A stretch of 37,369 nucleotides of DNA from positions 1 through 37,369 of the forward strand of contig JBDLIA010000027.1 in NCBI GenBank assembly GCA_039715185.1, read 5' to 3'. Under the pieces are notes generated by a model, which worked only from the letters and a program-made list of their open reading frames with translations, did no database searches and was not told where the DNA came from. Shown here piece after piece: positions 25,405 to 32,398 of this stretch; the stretch's first letter is position 1, and the number at the start of each line of letters is the position of its first letter. A program made the translations under genes and the position numbers. Source of the DNA: Gemmatimonadota bacterium. Lineage in GTDB: Bacteria > Gemmatimonadota > Gemmatimonadetes > Longimicrobiales > RSA9.

Positions 25405-26271
25405 ATGAGGAAGTCTTTCGATCCGTTCAGGGTCATGGCGCTCGCGGGCGCCTCTGGGTTCCTGCTGGCCTGCGGAGGAGGCGACGCGGGCTCCGGCGGA
25501 GCGGCGAGCGACGACGGCGGAGATGACGCGGCGGCGTCCGCCCCCGCGGTGGACCCGGCGACGACCGGCGCCGTGGTCGGCACCATCACGTTCACCGGCG
25601 CTGTCCCCGCTCCCGAGATGATCGACATGAGCGACGAGCCGGTCTGCAACGACAAGCACGGCGGCCAGCCCATGCGCTCCCCGGTGAAGGCGGGCGACGG
25701 CGGCGGGCTGGCCGAGGTCTTCGTCTACATCAAGGAGGGCCTGGCCGAGCAGGACTGGGGCGCCGCCGGAGCCATGGCGACCCTCGACCAGAACGGCTGC
25801 GAGTACGTGCCGCACGTGCTGGGCCTGCGCACCGGTCAGGACCTGGAGATCGTCAACAGCGACGGCCTGCTCCACAACATCAACGCGAGCCCCGAGGCCA
25901 ACCGCGGCTTCAACATCAGCCAGCCGACCAACATGACCTCCACACGCAGCTTCTCGCAGCCCGAGATCATGATCCCGCTGCGCTGTGACGTGCACGGCTG
26001 GATGGAGGCGTACGTGGCGGTCATGGAGCACCCCTTCTTCGCGGTGAGCGCCGAGGACGGCACCTACCGCATCGAGGGGCTGCCGGCGGGCGATTACACC
26101 ATCGCCATCTGGCACGAGACATTGGGCGAGCGGGAGATGGTGGTGAACGTCGCGGCGCAGGCCGAGGCGACGGCCGACTTCAGCGTGGACGAGTCGCTGG
26201 CCGGCACCGCCCGCATGGGCCATCCGGTCGCGATGCACGATGCGCACGCCGGAGGCGCGGCCGCGCGCTGA
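25405..26271 (+). CDS. Lipoprotein with cupredoxin-like copper ligand set and regulatory-type beta domain
   Basis: 288 aa; ATG 25405 is preferred over ATG 25390 because GGAG lies nine bases upstream of it. The lipobox is SGFLLAC, followed by a Gly/Asp/Ala-rich linker. The central domain has GQDLEIVNSDGLLHNI and PLRCDVHGWMEAYV; H157, C194, H197 and M200 form an H...CxxHxxM set like a type 1 copper site, though shorter than the plastocyanin CxxHxxxxM loop. The C-terminal part (YRIEGLPAGDYTIAIWHE) resembles carboxypeptidase-regulatory beta sandwiches. Lipid-anchored in the periplasm beside the Cox genes, it could carry electrons or deliver copper to CuA. Related proteins are mostly uncharacterised. 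Confidence 0.78.
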   Translation: MRKSFDPFRVMALAGASGFLLACGGGDAGSGGAASDDGGDDAAASAPAVDPATTGAVVGTITFTGAVPAPEMIDMSDEPVCNDKHGGQPMRSPVKAGDGGGLAEVFVYIKEGLAEQDWGAAGAMATLDQNGCEYVPHVLGLRTGQDLEIVNSDGLLHNINASPEANRGFNISQPTNMTSTRSFSQPEIMIPLRCDVHGWMEAYVAVMEHPFFAVSAEDGTYRIEGLPAGDYTIAIWHETLGEREMVVNVAAQAEATADFSVDESLAGTARMGHPVAMHDAHAGGAAAR

Positions 26272-26284
26272 TGCGCACGCCACG

Positions 26285-26298
26285 TCAACCGCGGTTGA
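26285..26298. promoter_or_regulatory. Perfect 14-bp palindrome before coxB
   Basis: TCAACCGCGGTTGA lies 13 bases past the lipoprotein stop and 66 bases before coxB. It could be an operator for the Cox genes or a processing stem between the two gene groups. No promoter elements of quality flank it. Confidence 0.35.
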
Positions 26299-26364
26299 AT
26301 CTGGTGAACACCGGTTCGGGGGTGGGACGATCCCGCCCTCGACCCGGCACCGAAAGGAGCGTCG

Positions 26365-27156
26365 ATGGGCTGGCTTCCTGAAGCCGTTTCCACGTACGCC
26401 GACCGGATCGACGGGATCTTCTACCTGATCCTCGTGATCACGGGCGTGATCTTCGTCGTGGTGGAGGCGGTGTTGCTTTTGTTCGTGTTCAAGTACCGCC
26501 ATCGCGAAGGACGAGCGGCACACTACACGCACGGCAACACGAAAGTCGAGATCGTCTGGACGGCGATCCCGGCGCTGCTCTGCGTCCTCATCGGCGTGCT
26601 GAGCATCGGGCCTTGGCTGGAGATCCGGAACCAGGCGAACATCCCGGCCGACGCCTACGCGATAGACCTGACGGCCAAGCAGTTCGAGTGGAACGCGTCC
26701 TACCCGGGGCCGGACGGCCGGCTGGGGACGGCCGATGACGTCATCAAGCGCAACCAGATCCACATACCGGGCGACCGACCCGTCGTGGTGACGCTGCGCA
26801 GCGAGGACGTGATCCACTCCTTCTTCCTGCCGGAGTTCCGGGTGAAGCAGGACGCGGTACCGGGCATGGAGATCCCCGTCTGGTTCCAGGCCACGCGCAC
26901 GGGCGAGTTTACGCTGGCGTGCGCCGAGCTCTGCGGCACCGGCCACACGCGCATGGGTGGCAGGCTCATCGTGCACTCGGCCGAGGACTTCAACGCGTGG
27001 CTTCAGAGCGAGGGCGCTGGGCCGCCGCTCGGCCCGCGCGTCGCGGAGGCGTCCGCCGAAGACATCCCCGATCAGGAAGCCTCGGCGGACGTCCCGTCCG
27101 AGCGGCCCGTGGCGGTCGGTACCGCCTCACCATCGACCGATCACGATCACCCGTAG
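26365..27156 (+). CDS. coxB: Cytochrome c oxidase subunit II
   Basis: 263 aa; ATG 26365 with AAAGGAG about 6 bases upstream. Two N-terminal TM helices (FYLILVITGVIFVVVEAVLLL; IVWTAIPALLCVLIGVLSI) are followed by a periplasmic cupredoxin domain. The CuA ligands are complete: H151 in DVIHSFFLPEF, and C186, C190, H194 and M197 in CAELCGTGHTRM. No cytochrome c domain is fused at the C-terminus; instead there is a short acidic/Pro tail ending HDHP. So the enzyme is aa3-like rather than caa3 and must receive electrons from a separate cytochrome c or copper protein, for which the upstream genes are candidates. Confidence 0.95.
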   Translation: MGWLPEAVSTYADRIDGIFYLILVITGVIFVVVEAVLLLFVFKYRHREGRAAHYTHGNTKVEIVWTAIPALLCVLIGVLSIGPWLEIRNQANIPADAYAIDLTAKQFEWNASYPGPDGRLGTADDVIKRNQIHIPGDRPVVVTLRSEDVIHSFFLPEFRVKQDAVPGMEIPVWFQATRTGEFTLACAELCGTGHTRMGGRLIVHSAEDFNAWLQSEGAGPPLGPRVAEASAEDIPDQEASADVPSERPVAVGTASPSTDHDHP

Positions 27157-27162
27157 AGGCCC

Positions 27163-28938
27163 ATGGCGACGACAATGACGGACGCCCACGCGGCGCACGC
27201 CCAGGACCACCACGAGCCTTCGTTCCTCCGCAAGTACGTCTTCAGCGAGGACCACAAGGTCATCGGGATCCAGTTCCTCTTCATGAGCTTGTTCTTCCTG
27301 ATGATCGGCGGCCTTCTGGCGGCGATCATGCGGTGGCAGCTCGCGTATCCGACCGACCCGTCGCGCCCACTGCCGGGCGCGGGCCTGTTCCCCGAGACGA
27401 TGGTGAACGCGGGGATCATCCTGCCGGAGTTCTACAACTCCGCCGTAACCATGCACGGCACGATCATGATCTTCTTCGCGATCATGCCGCTGCTGGTGGG
27501 GGTGTTCGCCAACTACCTGATCCCGCTCCAGATCGGCGCGCCGGACATGGCGTTTCCAAAGCTCAACATGATGAGCTTCTGGACCGCGTTCGTGGCCGGC
27601 CTGATCATCATGGCGGGCTTCTTCGTCGAAGGCGGCCACTCGGCCGCTGGCTGGACCCAGTACGTGCCGCTCAGCGCGGACCCGGAGTGGACCGGAGTCT
27701 ATACGGGGCAGCAGTTGTGGCTGATCGCCATGACCGTGCTGGGCTTCTCCTCGCTCATGGGCGCGGTCAACTACATCACCACGGTGATCAACATGCGCGC
27801 TCCCGGGATGACCTGGCTGCGCATGCCGCTGCCCACCTGGGCGCTGTTCATAACCGCGATCCTGATCCTGCTCGCCATCCCCGTCCTCACGGGCGCTCTG
27901 ATAATGCTGCTATTCGATCAGACGATCGGCACGACGTTCTTCACCGTCGCCACCGGCGGCGAGCCGCTGCTCTGGCAGCACATGTTCTGGTTCTTCGGCC
28001 ACCCCGAAGTCTACATCCTGATCCTGCCCGCGATGGGCTTCGTGAGCGAGATCATCTCGGCGGGGTCGCGCAAGCCGGTCTTCGGCTACAACGCCATGGT
28101 GCTGGCGATCGTGGCGATCGGCTTCATCGGCTGGATCGTCTGGGGGCACCACATGTTCCAGAGCGGGATGAACCCCACGCTGGGCATGAGCTTCATGGTC
28201 ACGACGATGATCATCGCGGTACCGTCGGCCATCAAGACGTTCAATTGGCTGGGCACGATGTGGCGCGGTGACCTGCATTTCCACACGCCCATGCTGCACG
28301 CCGTGGCGTTCGTGGCGATGTTCGTGATCGGCGGGCTGTCGGGGGTGTTCGTGGCGTCGACGCCGGTGGACATCTTCCTGCACGACACGTACTTCGTGGT
28401 CGCGCACATCCACTACGTGCTGTTCGGCGGCAGCCTGTTCGCGATCTTCGGCGCGATCACCTTCTGGTTCCCGAAGATGTTCGGCAGGATGATGAACTCG
28501 TCGCTCGGCAAGATCCACTTCTGGCTGACGCTGCTGTTCTTCAACCTGACGTTCTTCCCGATGCACAACCTGGGCATCGCCGGGATGATGCGCCGGATCT
28601 ACGACTTCACGCAGTACGAGTTCCTGACCCAGTTCCAGGGCCTGCAGGTGTTCATCAGCTGGTCGGCGTTCCTGCTGGTGGCTACGCAGGTGATCTTCGC
28701 CTTCAACTTCATCTACAGCCTGTTCAAGGGCGCCGAAGCGCCGCAGAACCCGTGGCACGCCAACTCGCTGGAGTGGACCGCGGCGCCGTCGCCGCCTCCG
28801 CACGGCAACTTCGAGCGTACGCCCACGGTGTATCGCGGGCCCTACGAGTACAGCCACCCCGACGCGGCCGACGACTACTGGCCCCAGAACGCACCCGGTC
28901 ACGCGGCCCCGGCTTCCGAGCCGGCGTACGCAGAGTGA
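27163..28938 (+). CDS. coxA: Cytochrome c oxidase subunit I
   Basis: 591 aa; ATG 27163, six bases after coxB, with GAGG upstream. A twelve-helix haem-copper oxidase core. Ligand motifs are intact: MHGTIMIFF with the low-spin haem His, WFFGHPEVYILILP with the CuB His and the cross-linked Tyr, and VAHIHYVLFGGSLFAIFG with the haem a3 and low-spin haem His. The HPEVYI sequence in helix VI, with its Glu absent from ILPAMGF, must be checked to decide the A1/A2 class. The 50-residue C-terminal tail is Pro/His-rich. It reduces O2 to water and pumps protons, receiving electrons through CoxB. Confidence 0.96.
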   Translation: MATTMTDAHAAHAQDHHEPSFLRKYVFSEDHKVIGIQFLFMSLFFLMIGGLLAAIMRWQLAYPTDPSRPLPGAGLFPETMVNAGIILPEFYNSAVTMHGTIMIFFAIMPLLVGVFANYLIPLQIGAPDMAFPKLNMMSFWTAFVAGLIIMAGFFVEGGHSAAGWTQYVPLSADPEWTGVYTGQQLWLIAMTVLGFSSLMGAVNYITTVINMRAPGMTWLRMPLPTWALFITAILILLAIPVLTGALIMLLFDQTIGTTFFTVATGGEPLLWQHMFWFFGHPEVYILILPAMGFVSEIISAGSRKPVFGYNAMVLAIVAIGFIGWIVWGHHMFQSGMNPTLGMSFMVTTMIIAVPSAIKTFNWLGTMWRGDLHFHTPMLHAVAFVAMFVIGGLSGVFVASTPVDIFLHDTYFVVAHIHYVLFGGSLFAIFGAITFWFPKMFGRMMNSSLGKIHFWLTLLFFNLTFFPMHNLGIAGMMRRIYDFTQYEFLTQFQGLQVFISWSAFLLVATQVIFAFNFIYSLFKGAEAPQNPWHANSLEWTAAPSPPPHGNFERTPTVYRGPYEYSHPDAADDYWPQNAPGHAAPASEPAYAE

Positions 28939-28948
28939 GGAGGGGACG

Positions 28949-29581
28949 ATGACGACACAGGCGGCCGCGCTGGACCGAGGAGGAATGGACGCCACCGAAG
29001 TGGGGATGGGCGTCTACAACATGAAGCTCGGCATGTGGGTGTTCCTGCTGTCCGAGGTGATGTTCTTCACCAGCCTGATAGGTGGCTACATCATCCTGCG
29101 CGGGGCGCACCCGGACATGTTCGCGCAGCCGGGGGTGGTGCTGAACGTCCCGCTGACGGCGTTCAATACCTTCCTGCTGATCTGCAGCAGCGTGACCATG
29201 GTGCTGGCGTTCGCCGGCATCGAACGCGGCGACCAGGCTAAGCTGAAGATGTGGCTGATCGCCACCGCGGTGATCGGCATGGCCTTCCTGGGCGTGCAGG
29301 TATACGAATACATCCAACTCTCCGGGCACGGATTCGTGCCCACCGTGGAGGGCTACCGCGCGGAGGGCGCGCCCCTGTACGGCACGACCTTCTACACCAT
29401 GACCGGGTTCCACGGCTTCCACGTGCTCATGGGCGTGCTGGCGCTGTGGTACCTGGTGATCCAGGCTTTCCGCGGCAAGTACACCGCGGGCAGCCACGGC
29501 GCGGTGGAGATCACCGGCCTGTACTGGCACTTCGTGGACCTGGTCTGGATCATCCTGTTCACCATCGTCTATCTGATCTGA
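28949..29581 (+). CDS. coxC: Cytochrome c oxidase subunit III
   Basis: 210 aa; ATG 28949 with a strong GAGGAGGGG upstream. Five TM helices, shorter than the seven-helix mitochondrial type and like the bacterial CoxC/CyoC form. Typical segments are GMWVFLLSEVMFFTSLIGGY, the conserved TGFHGFHVLMGVLAL and LYWHFVDLVWIILFTIVYL. Subunit III stabilises the O2 channel and proton uptake side of subunit I. Directly after the stop a strong hairpin separates this gene from coxD. Confidence 0.94.
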   Translation: MTTQAAALDRGGMDATEVGMGVYNMKLGMWVFLLSEVMFFTSLIGGYIILRGAHPDMFAQPGVVLNVPLTAFNTFLLICSSVTMVLAFAGIERGDQAKLKMWLIATAVIGMAFLGVQVYEYIQLSGHGFVPTVEGYRAEGAPLYGTTFYTMTGFHGFHVLMGVLALWYLVIQAFRGKYTAGSHGAVEITGLYWHFVDLVWIILFTIVYLI

Positions 29582-29588
29582 GGATGGA

Positions 29589-29617
29589 GCCCTCCCGGCT
29601 GGAGAATCCGGGAGGGC
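29589..29617 (+). promoter_or_regulatory. Hairpin between coxC and coxD
   Basis: GCCCTCCCGG (29589-29598) pairs perfectly with CCGGGAGGGC (29608-29617) around a 9-base loop, eight bases after the coxC stop. A short TTTT run (29626-29629) follows. It may act as a partial terminator or as an RNA-stability element that sets CoxABC above the downstream genes. Confidence 0.55.
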
Positions 29618-29663
29618 CGCCACGGTTTTCGATAGAGTTTCGACTGTTCGACTGAGGAGGCGC

Positions 29664-29951
29664 ATGGAACACGCGGCAGCGCACACGGGCGGAGCGAGCA
29701 TCAAGGCCTACATGGTCGTATTCGGCACGCTGGCGGTCCTGACGGTGATCGAGGTGCTGATCCCGTTGCGTTTCGGCTTTCCCAAGAACGTGCAGGTCAT
29801 CCTTCTGGTCTTCCTGGCGCTCTGGAAGGCCCTGCTCGTGGCGCTCTACTACATGCACCTGCGCTACGAGCCGCAGCGCCTGAAGTGGATGGTCATCGCG
29901 CCGCTGCCGCTGGCGGTGATCCTGGTGATGGCCGTCCTCACCGAGTTTTAG
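29664..29951 (+). CDS. coxD: Cytochrome c oxidase subunit IV (bacterial)
   Basis: 95 aa; ATG 29664 with GAGGAGG just upstream. A short protein of three TM helices (YMVVFGTLAVLTVIEVLI; VILLVFLALWKALLVALYYM; WMVIAPLPLAVILVMAVL), matching the prokaryotic CoxD/COX4_pro pattern, with the characteristic KALLVALYYMHLRYE motif. This subunit is usually structural, supporting oxidase assembly. It ends three bases before a 53-aa gene. Confidence 0.88.
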   Translation: MEHAAAHTGGASIKAYMVVFGTLAVLTVIEVLIPLRFGFPKNVQVILLVFLALWKALLVALYYMHLRYEPQRLKWMVIAPLPLAVILVMAVLTEF

Positions 29952-29954
29952 CTA

Positions 29955-30116
29955 ATGCGCCCCGAGCTGATGACGGGGATGTTCTGGGCGGGGGTGCTGC
30001 TGTCCTCCATCCCCATCGCCGTCGGCATCTGGATAGCCACGTTCCTGGTGCGAGAGATGCGAGCCGAACGTAGGTTGTCCGACCACGCCGAGGTGGGGCC
30101 GAACGTCTCGGAGTAA
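29955..30116 (+). CDS. Single-span 53-aa membrane protein in the cox operon
   Basis: 53 aa; ATG 29955, three bases after the coxD stop, TAA at 30114-30116. One TM helix (GVLLSSIPIAVGIWIATFLV) is followed by a basic cytoplasmic stretch (REMRAERRL) and an acidic tail. The first residues are RPELMTGMFWA. Its size and position match small accessory subunits seen in many oxidase operons, but I do not recognise a family. There is no strong ribosome site, so translation may depend on coxD. It would be easily missed by size cut-offs. Confidence 0.65.
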   Translation: MRPELMTGMFWAGVLLSSIPIAVGIWIATFLVREMRAERRLSDHAEVGPNVSE

Positions 30117-30132
30117 CCGGAGGCCAGCGAGC

Positions 30133-31113
30133 ATGAGTCGCGCCGCAGACAAGCTGCTCTTCCGAGGAATCGTCGCGGGGTTCGTGGGGGCGTCCACGCT
30201 CGCCCTGTGGTTCCTGGTGATCGACGGCCTGCAGGGCCGTCCCTTCTTCACGCCGGCCTTCCTGGCCGCCGCCGTGACGGGCAGCGAGCAGGTCTCGCTG
30301 ACCCCGTCGCAGATAGGGCTGTTCACCGCCCTGCACTACGCGGTCTTCCTCTTGGTGGGTATCGGCGCCGCGTGGTTCGTCCGGCTGGTGGAAACCGTGC
30401 CCGGCGTGCTCCTGGGCGGGATCCTGGGCTTCCTGCTGTTCGACGTCACCTTCTACGGCAGCCTGTGGCTGACCGGCGTGGACGTGGTAGCGGCGCTCGG
30501 CTGGCCACAGGTGCTGGTGGGCAACGTCCTGGCCGGTATGGCGCTCATGGCCACGCTCGCGCTGCTGCGACCGGAACGGCGCGTGAGTTGGCGCGCCGTG
30601 CTGGACGAGAACCGGGTCCTGCGCGAGGGGCTCTACGGCGGGCTCATCGGCGCGGGCGCGGTGGCCGTCTGGTTCCTGCTCATCGACGCGATCTTCGGCC
30701 GCCTGCTCTTCACGCCCGGGGCGCTGGGGTCGGTCCTGTTCCACGGCGCTCGCAGCGTGGCGGAGGTGCAGACCGACGCGCTCACGATCCTCGGCTACTC
30801 GGGGCTACACGTGCTCGCGTTCTTCGTCACGGGCCTGATCGCGGCGGCGATCGTGAAGGAGGCCGAGGACTACGCGATGCCGCTGATCCTCGGCGCGATC
30901 ATGCTGTTCGTGGTCTTCGAGACCTTCTTCATCGGCGTCCTCGCGATCGTCGCGCAGTGGCTGCTCACCGTGATCCCGTGGTGGAGCATCCTGATCGGCA
31001 ACATCATCGCGGCGGGGGCGATGGGGTCGTACCTGTGGCGGCGCCATCCGAAGCTGCGGGCGGCGTTCGAGGAGGGGCAGGCGTTCGAGGACCAGTTGGC
31101 TGGCAAAGGATAG
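30133..31113 (+). CDS. Internally duplicated polytopic membrane protein
   Basis: 326 aa; ATG 30133 with GGAGG about 11 bases upstream. About eight TM helices in two homologous halves: LFRGIVAGFVGASTLALWFL...IDGLQGRPFFTP (from ~residue 9) and LREGLYGGLIGAGAVAVWFL...IDAIFGRLLFTP (from ~160), each followed by a helix with a conserved LH (TALHYAVFLLVGIGA; SGLHVLAFFVTGLIA). The duplication is visible by eye. The two His sit at equivalent points in the halves and could bind haem or metal, but that is speculation. It closes the cox cluster and likely aids oxidase assembly or electron entry. No family is recognised with confidence. Confidence 0.75.
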   Translation: MSRAADKLLFRGIVAGFVGASTLALWFLVIDGLQGRPFFTPAFLAAAVTGSEQVSLTPSQIGLFTALHYAVFLLVGIGAAWFVRLVETVPGVLLGGILGFLLFDVTFYGSLWLTGVDVVAALGWPQVLVGNVLAGMALMATLALLRPERRVSWRAVLDENRVLREGLYGGLIGAGAVAVWFLLIDAIFGRLLFTPGALGSVLFHGARSVAEVQTDALTILGYSGLHVLAFFVTGLIAAAIVKEAEDYAMPLILGAIMLFVVFETFFIGVLAIVAQWLLTVIPWWSILIGNIIAAGAMGSYLWRRHPKLRAAFEEGQAFEDQLAGKG

Positions 31114-31130
31114 GTTCTGGCTGGCTGGGC

Positions 31131-31198
31131 AGGGGAGTGAAACAACTCCCGCTCCACTCCGCAAGAAACAGTCGGTCGCGGGAGTTTTTCACACCCCT
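31131..31198. repeat. Long imperfect inverted repeat after the cox cluster
   Basis: The left arm, AGGGGAGTGAAACAACTCCC plus GC, spans 31131-31152. It is complementary, with two substitutions-or-gaps, to the right arm GCGGGAGTTTTTCACACCCC plus T at 31178-31198, leaving a 25-base loop. It begins 17 bases after the last gene of the respiratory operon. It may end transcription, since a T5 run sits in the right arm, or be a small palindromic repeat element. Confidence 0.6.
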
Positions 31199-31601
31199 GC
31201 TCAGAGCGTACCGGCAACCCGGGGTCCGCCTCCCCTCTCCCCGTCCTGGGGGAAGGGCCTAGCGGGGACAGAAGGTCGCGGGAGTCACCCGTATTCCGCA
31301 GTGCGATGTCGCGTGGCCTGGCGGTCGCGCCTGGTCCACGAATCGTTATGTCAGCATAGCCGGCCCGCCTCCCACGTCTCCCCCTAGGCTTGGCAGGGAC
31401 GGAAGGTCGCCGGTCAGGCGGCTTCCTCCTGCTGCTCAGATCTGAGCTCGGGGACCCGGTCGCAAGCCCGCTCAACGACGCTGAAAACGCTAGTGGCTGA
31501 GAACCGGAGAAGCTGCGCGCGTCCTGGAAGGCGCCGGCTTCGTCGGGAGGTGCGTCTGATCACCCCGGAGTAAGAGACCCTTTTGTCCGAGCCGTGCCCA
31601 A
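31199..31601. repeat. Gene-free stretch with degenerate CCTCCC...GGACRGAAGGTCG repeats
   Basis: About 400 bases without a credible gene. Two related blocks occur: CCGCCTCCC followed by CTCCCC and then GGGACAGAAGGTCGCGGG near 31228-31281, and again CCGCCTCCC, TCTCCCCCT and GGGACGGAAGGTCGCCGG near 31367-31412. The first also contains an imperfect CTCCCC/GGGGGAAG stem. They look like dispersed, partly palindromic non-coding repeats. The right end leads into the next gene. Confidence 0.5.
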
Positions 31602-32219
31602 ATGGTGGCCTTGATCGAGCACAACGAACGGGATCTCGGGATCGACTTCAACTCCTACAGAACACCGGTCCGCGAGAACACAGCCTACGCGCTTGCGGGC
31701 TACATCAAGCCACTTCTCCCGAAAGAGCTCGCCGTGCCGGCCCTGATGCTGCTGGACCACTTCTGGTGGGTGGATAAGGAGATGCGCGCAGGCAAGGGGC
31801 GCTGGGAGAAGGAGGTTCTCCGCCACTTGAACTCCTACAGCGCCGACGGTCCGTTCAAAAAGCGGAAGTTCAAGCATCCAGGCGGCGCTTTCGAACTCGA
31901 TGCCGCGTTTCCCGAGACGGGGCCCGTGCGCGTGGGCGTCGATGTGAAGCGCTTCGAATCGCCAAGGGACTTCCACAAACGAGGCGACGAGATCACTCAA
32001 AAGGTGAGCCGCCTCCGAGACGTCCACCCCGATGCTCACTTCTACGCCGTTATCTACTACCCTTTCCCCAGTTCACACGATGCCGTTCGTAGTCGATATC
32101 GTGATCAGGGCATCGACGAGATATTCTTCGCCGACGAAACCGAATCGACCCTGTCGGATGTCGCCGAGGCCATTCTGCGACACGCCGGCCTCACCCTCAC
32201 GGGTCGTCCTCGCGGCTGA
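31602..32219 (+). CDS. Hypothetical protein with PD-(D/E)XK nuclease-like motif
   Basis: 205 aa from ATG 31602, without a clear ribosome site; the frame is open further upstream. The centre reads FELDAAFPETG...VRVGVDVKRFESP: E98, D100 and D114-V-K116 give the D-x13-DxK spacing of the PD-(D/E)XK nuclease fold, with a downstream helix DEITQKVSRL. Restriction endonucleases and related DNases share this core. No methyltransferase or other defence gene is next to it. Base composition is less GC-rich than the respiratory genes, which suggests later acquisition. The N-terminus (LAGYIKPLLPKELAVPALML) is helical. Function is unproven; a nuclease is the main hypothesis. Confidence 0.6.
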   Translation: MVALIEHNERDLGIDFNSYRTPVRENTAYALAGYIKPLLPKELAVPALMLLDHFWWVDKEMRAGKGRWEKEVLRHLNSYSADGPFKKRKFKHPGGAFELDAAFPETGPVRVGVDVKRFESPRDFHKRGDEITQKVSRLRDVHPDAHFYAVIYYPFPSSHDAVRSRYRDQGIDEIFFADETESTLSDVAEAILRHAGLTLTGRPRG

Positions 32220-32252
32220 ATGTGGACTTGCAGCCGAAGCGAGGCGACGGCC

Positions 32253-32356
32253 GGGCGGCCCCTACCCCGCGGCCCTGGATATCCGATGCCACTGAGCTTG
32301 ACAGCCGGTGGCGTTTGGCGTGGCCTCGGCCACCACGTATGGGCGGCCCCTACCCC
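32253..32356. repeat. 16-bp direct repeat flanking a short segment
   Basis: GGGCGGCCCCTACCCC occurs at 32253-32268 and again at 32341-32356. Between them lie 72 bases containing GGTGGC and GCCACC arms. The gap 32220-32398 has no credible gene. The pair could mark a small inserted element or simply a local duplication. Confidence 0.45.
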
Positions 32357-32398
32357 AGATCTAGCAAGTCCGCTCTGGCCGGAGCCGACGGGGCGGCA

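Noticed and set aside
24922-26976. 684-aa open frame on the minus strand across several cytochrome and copper genes
   Set aside because: It spans three well-supported genes, including the CuA subunit and the cupredoxin-like lipoprotein, and shows only the low-complexity Arg/His/Val composition of an antisense GC-rich frame.
30870-31475. Minus-strand open frame of 201 aa after the cox cluster
   Set aside because: It is Arg/Pro-rich without ribosome site or motif and crosses the inverted repeats and the end of the duplicated membrane protein gene.
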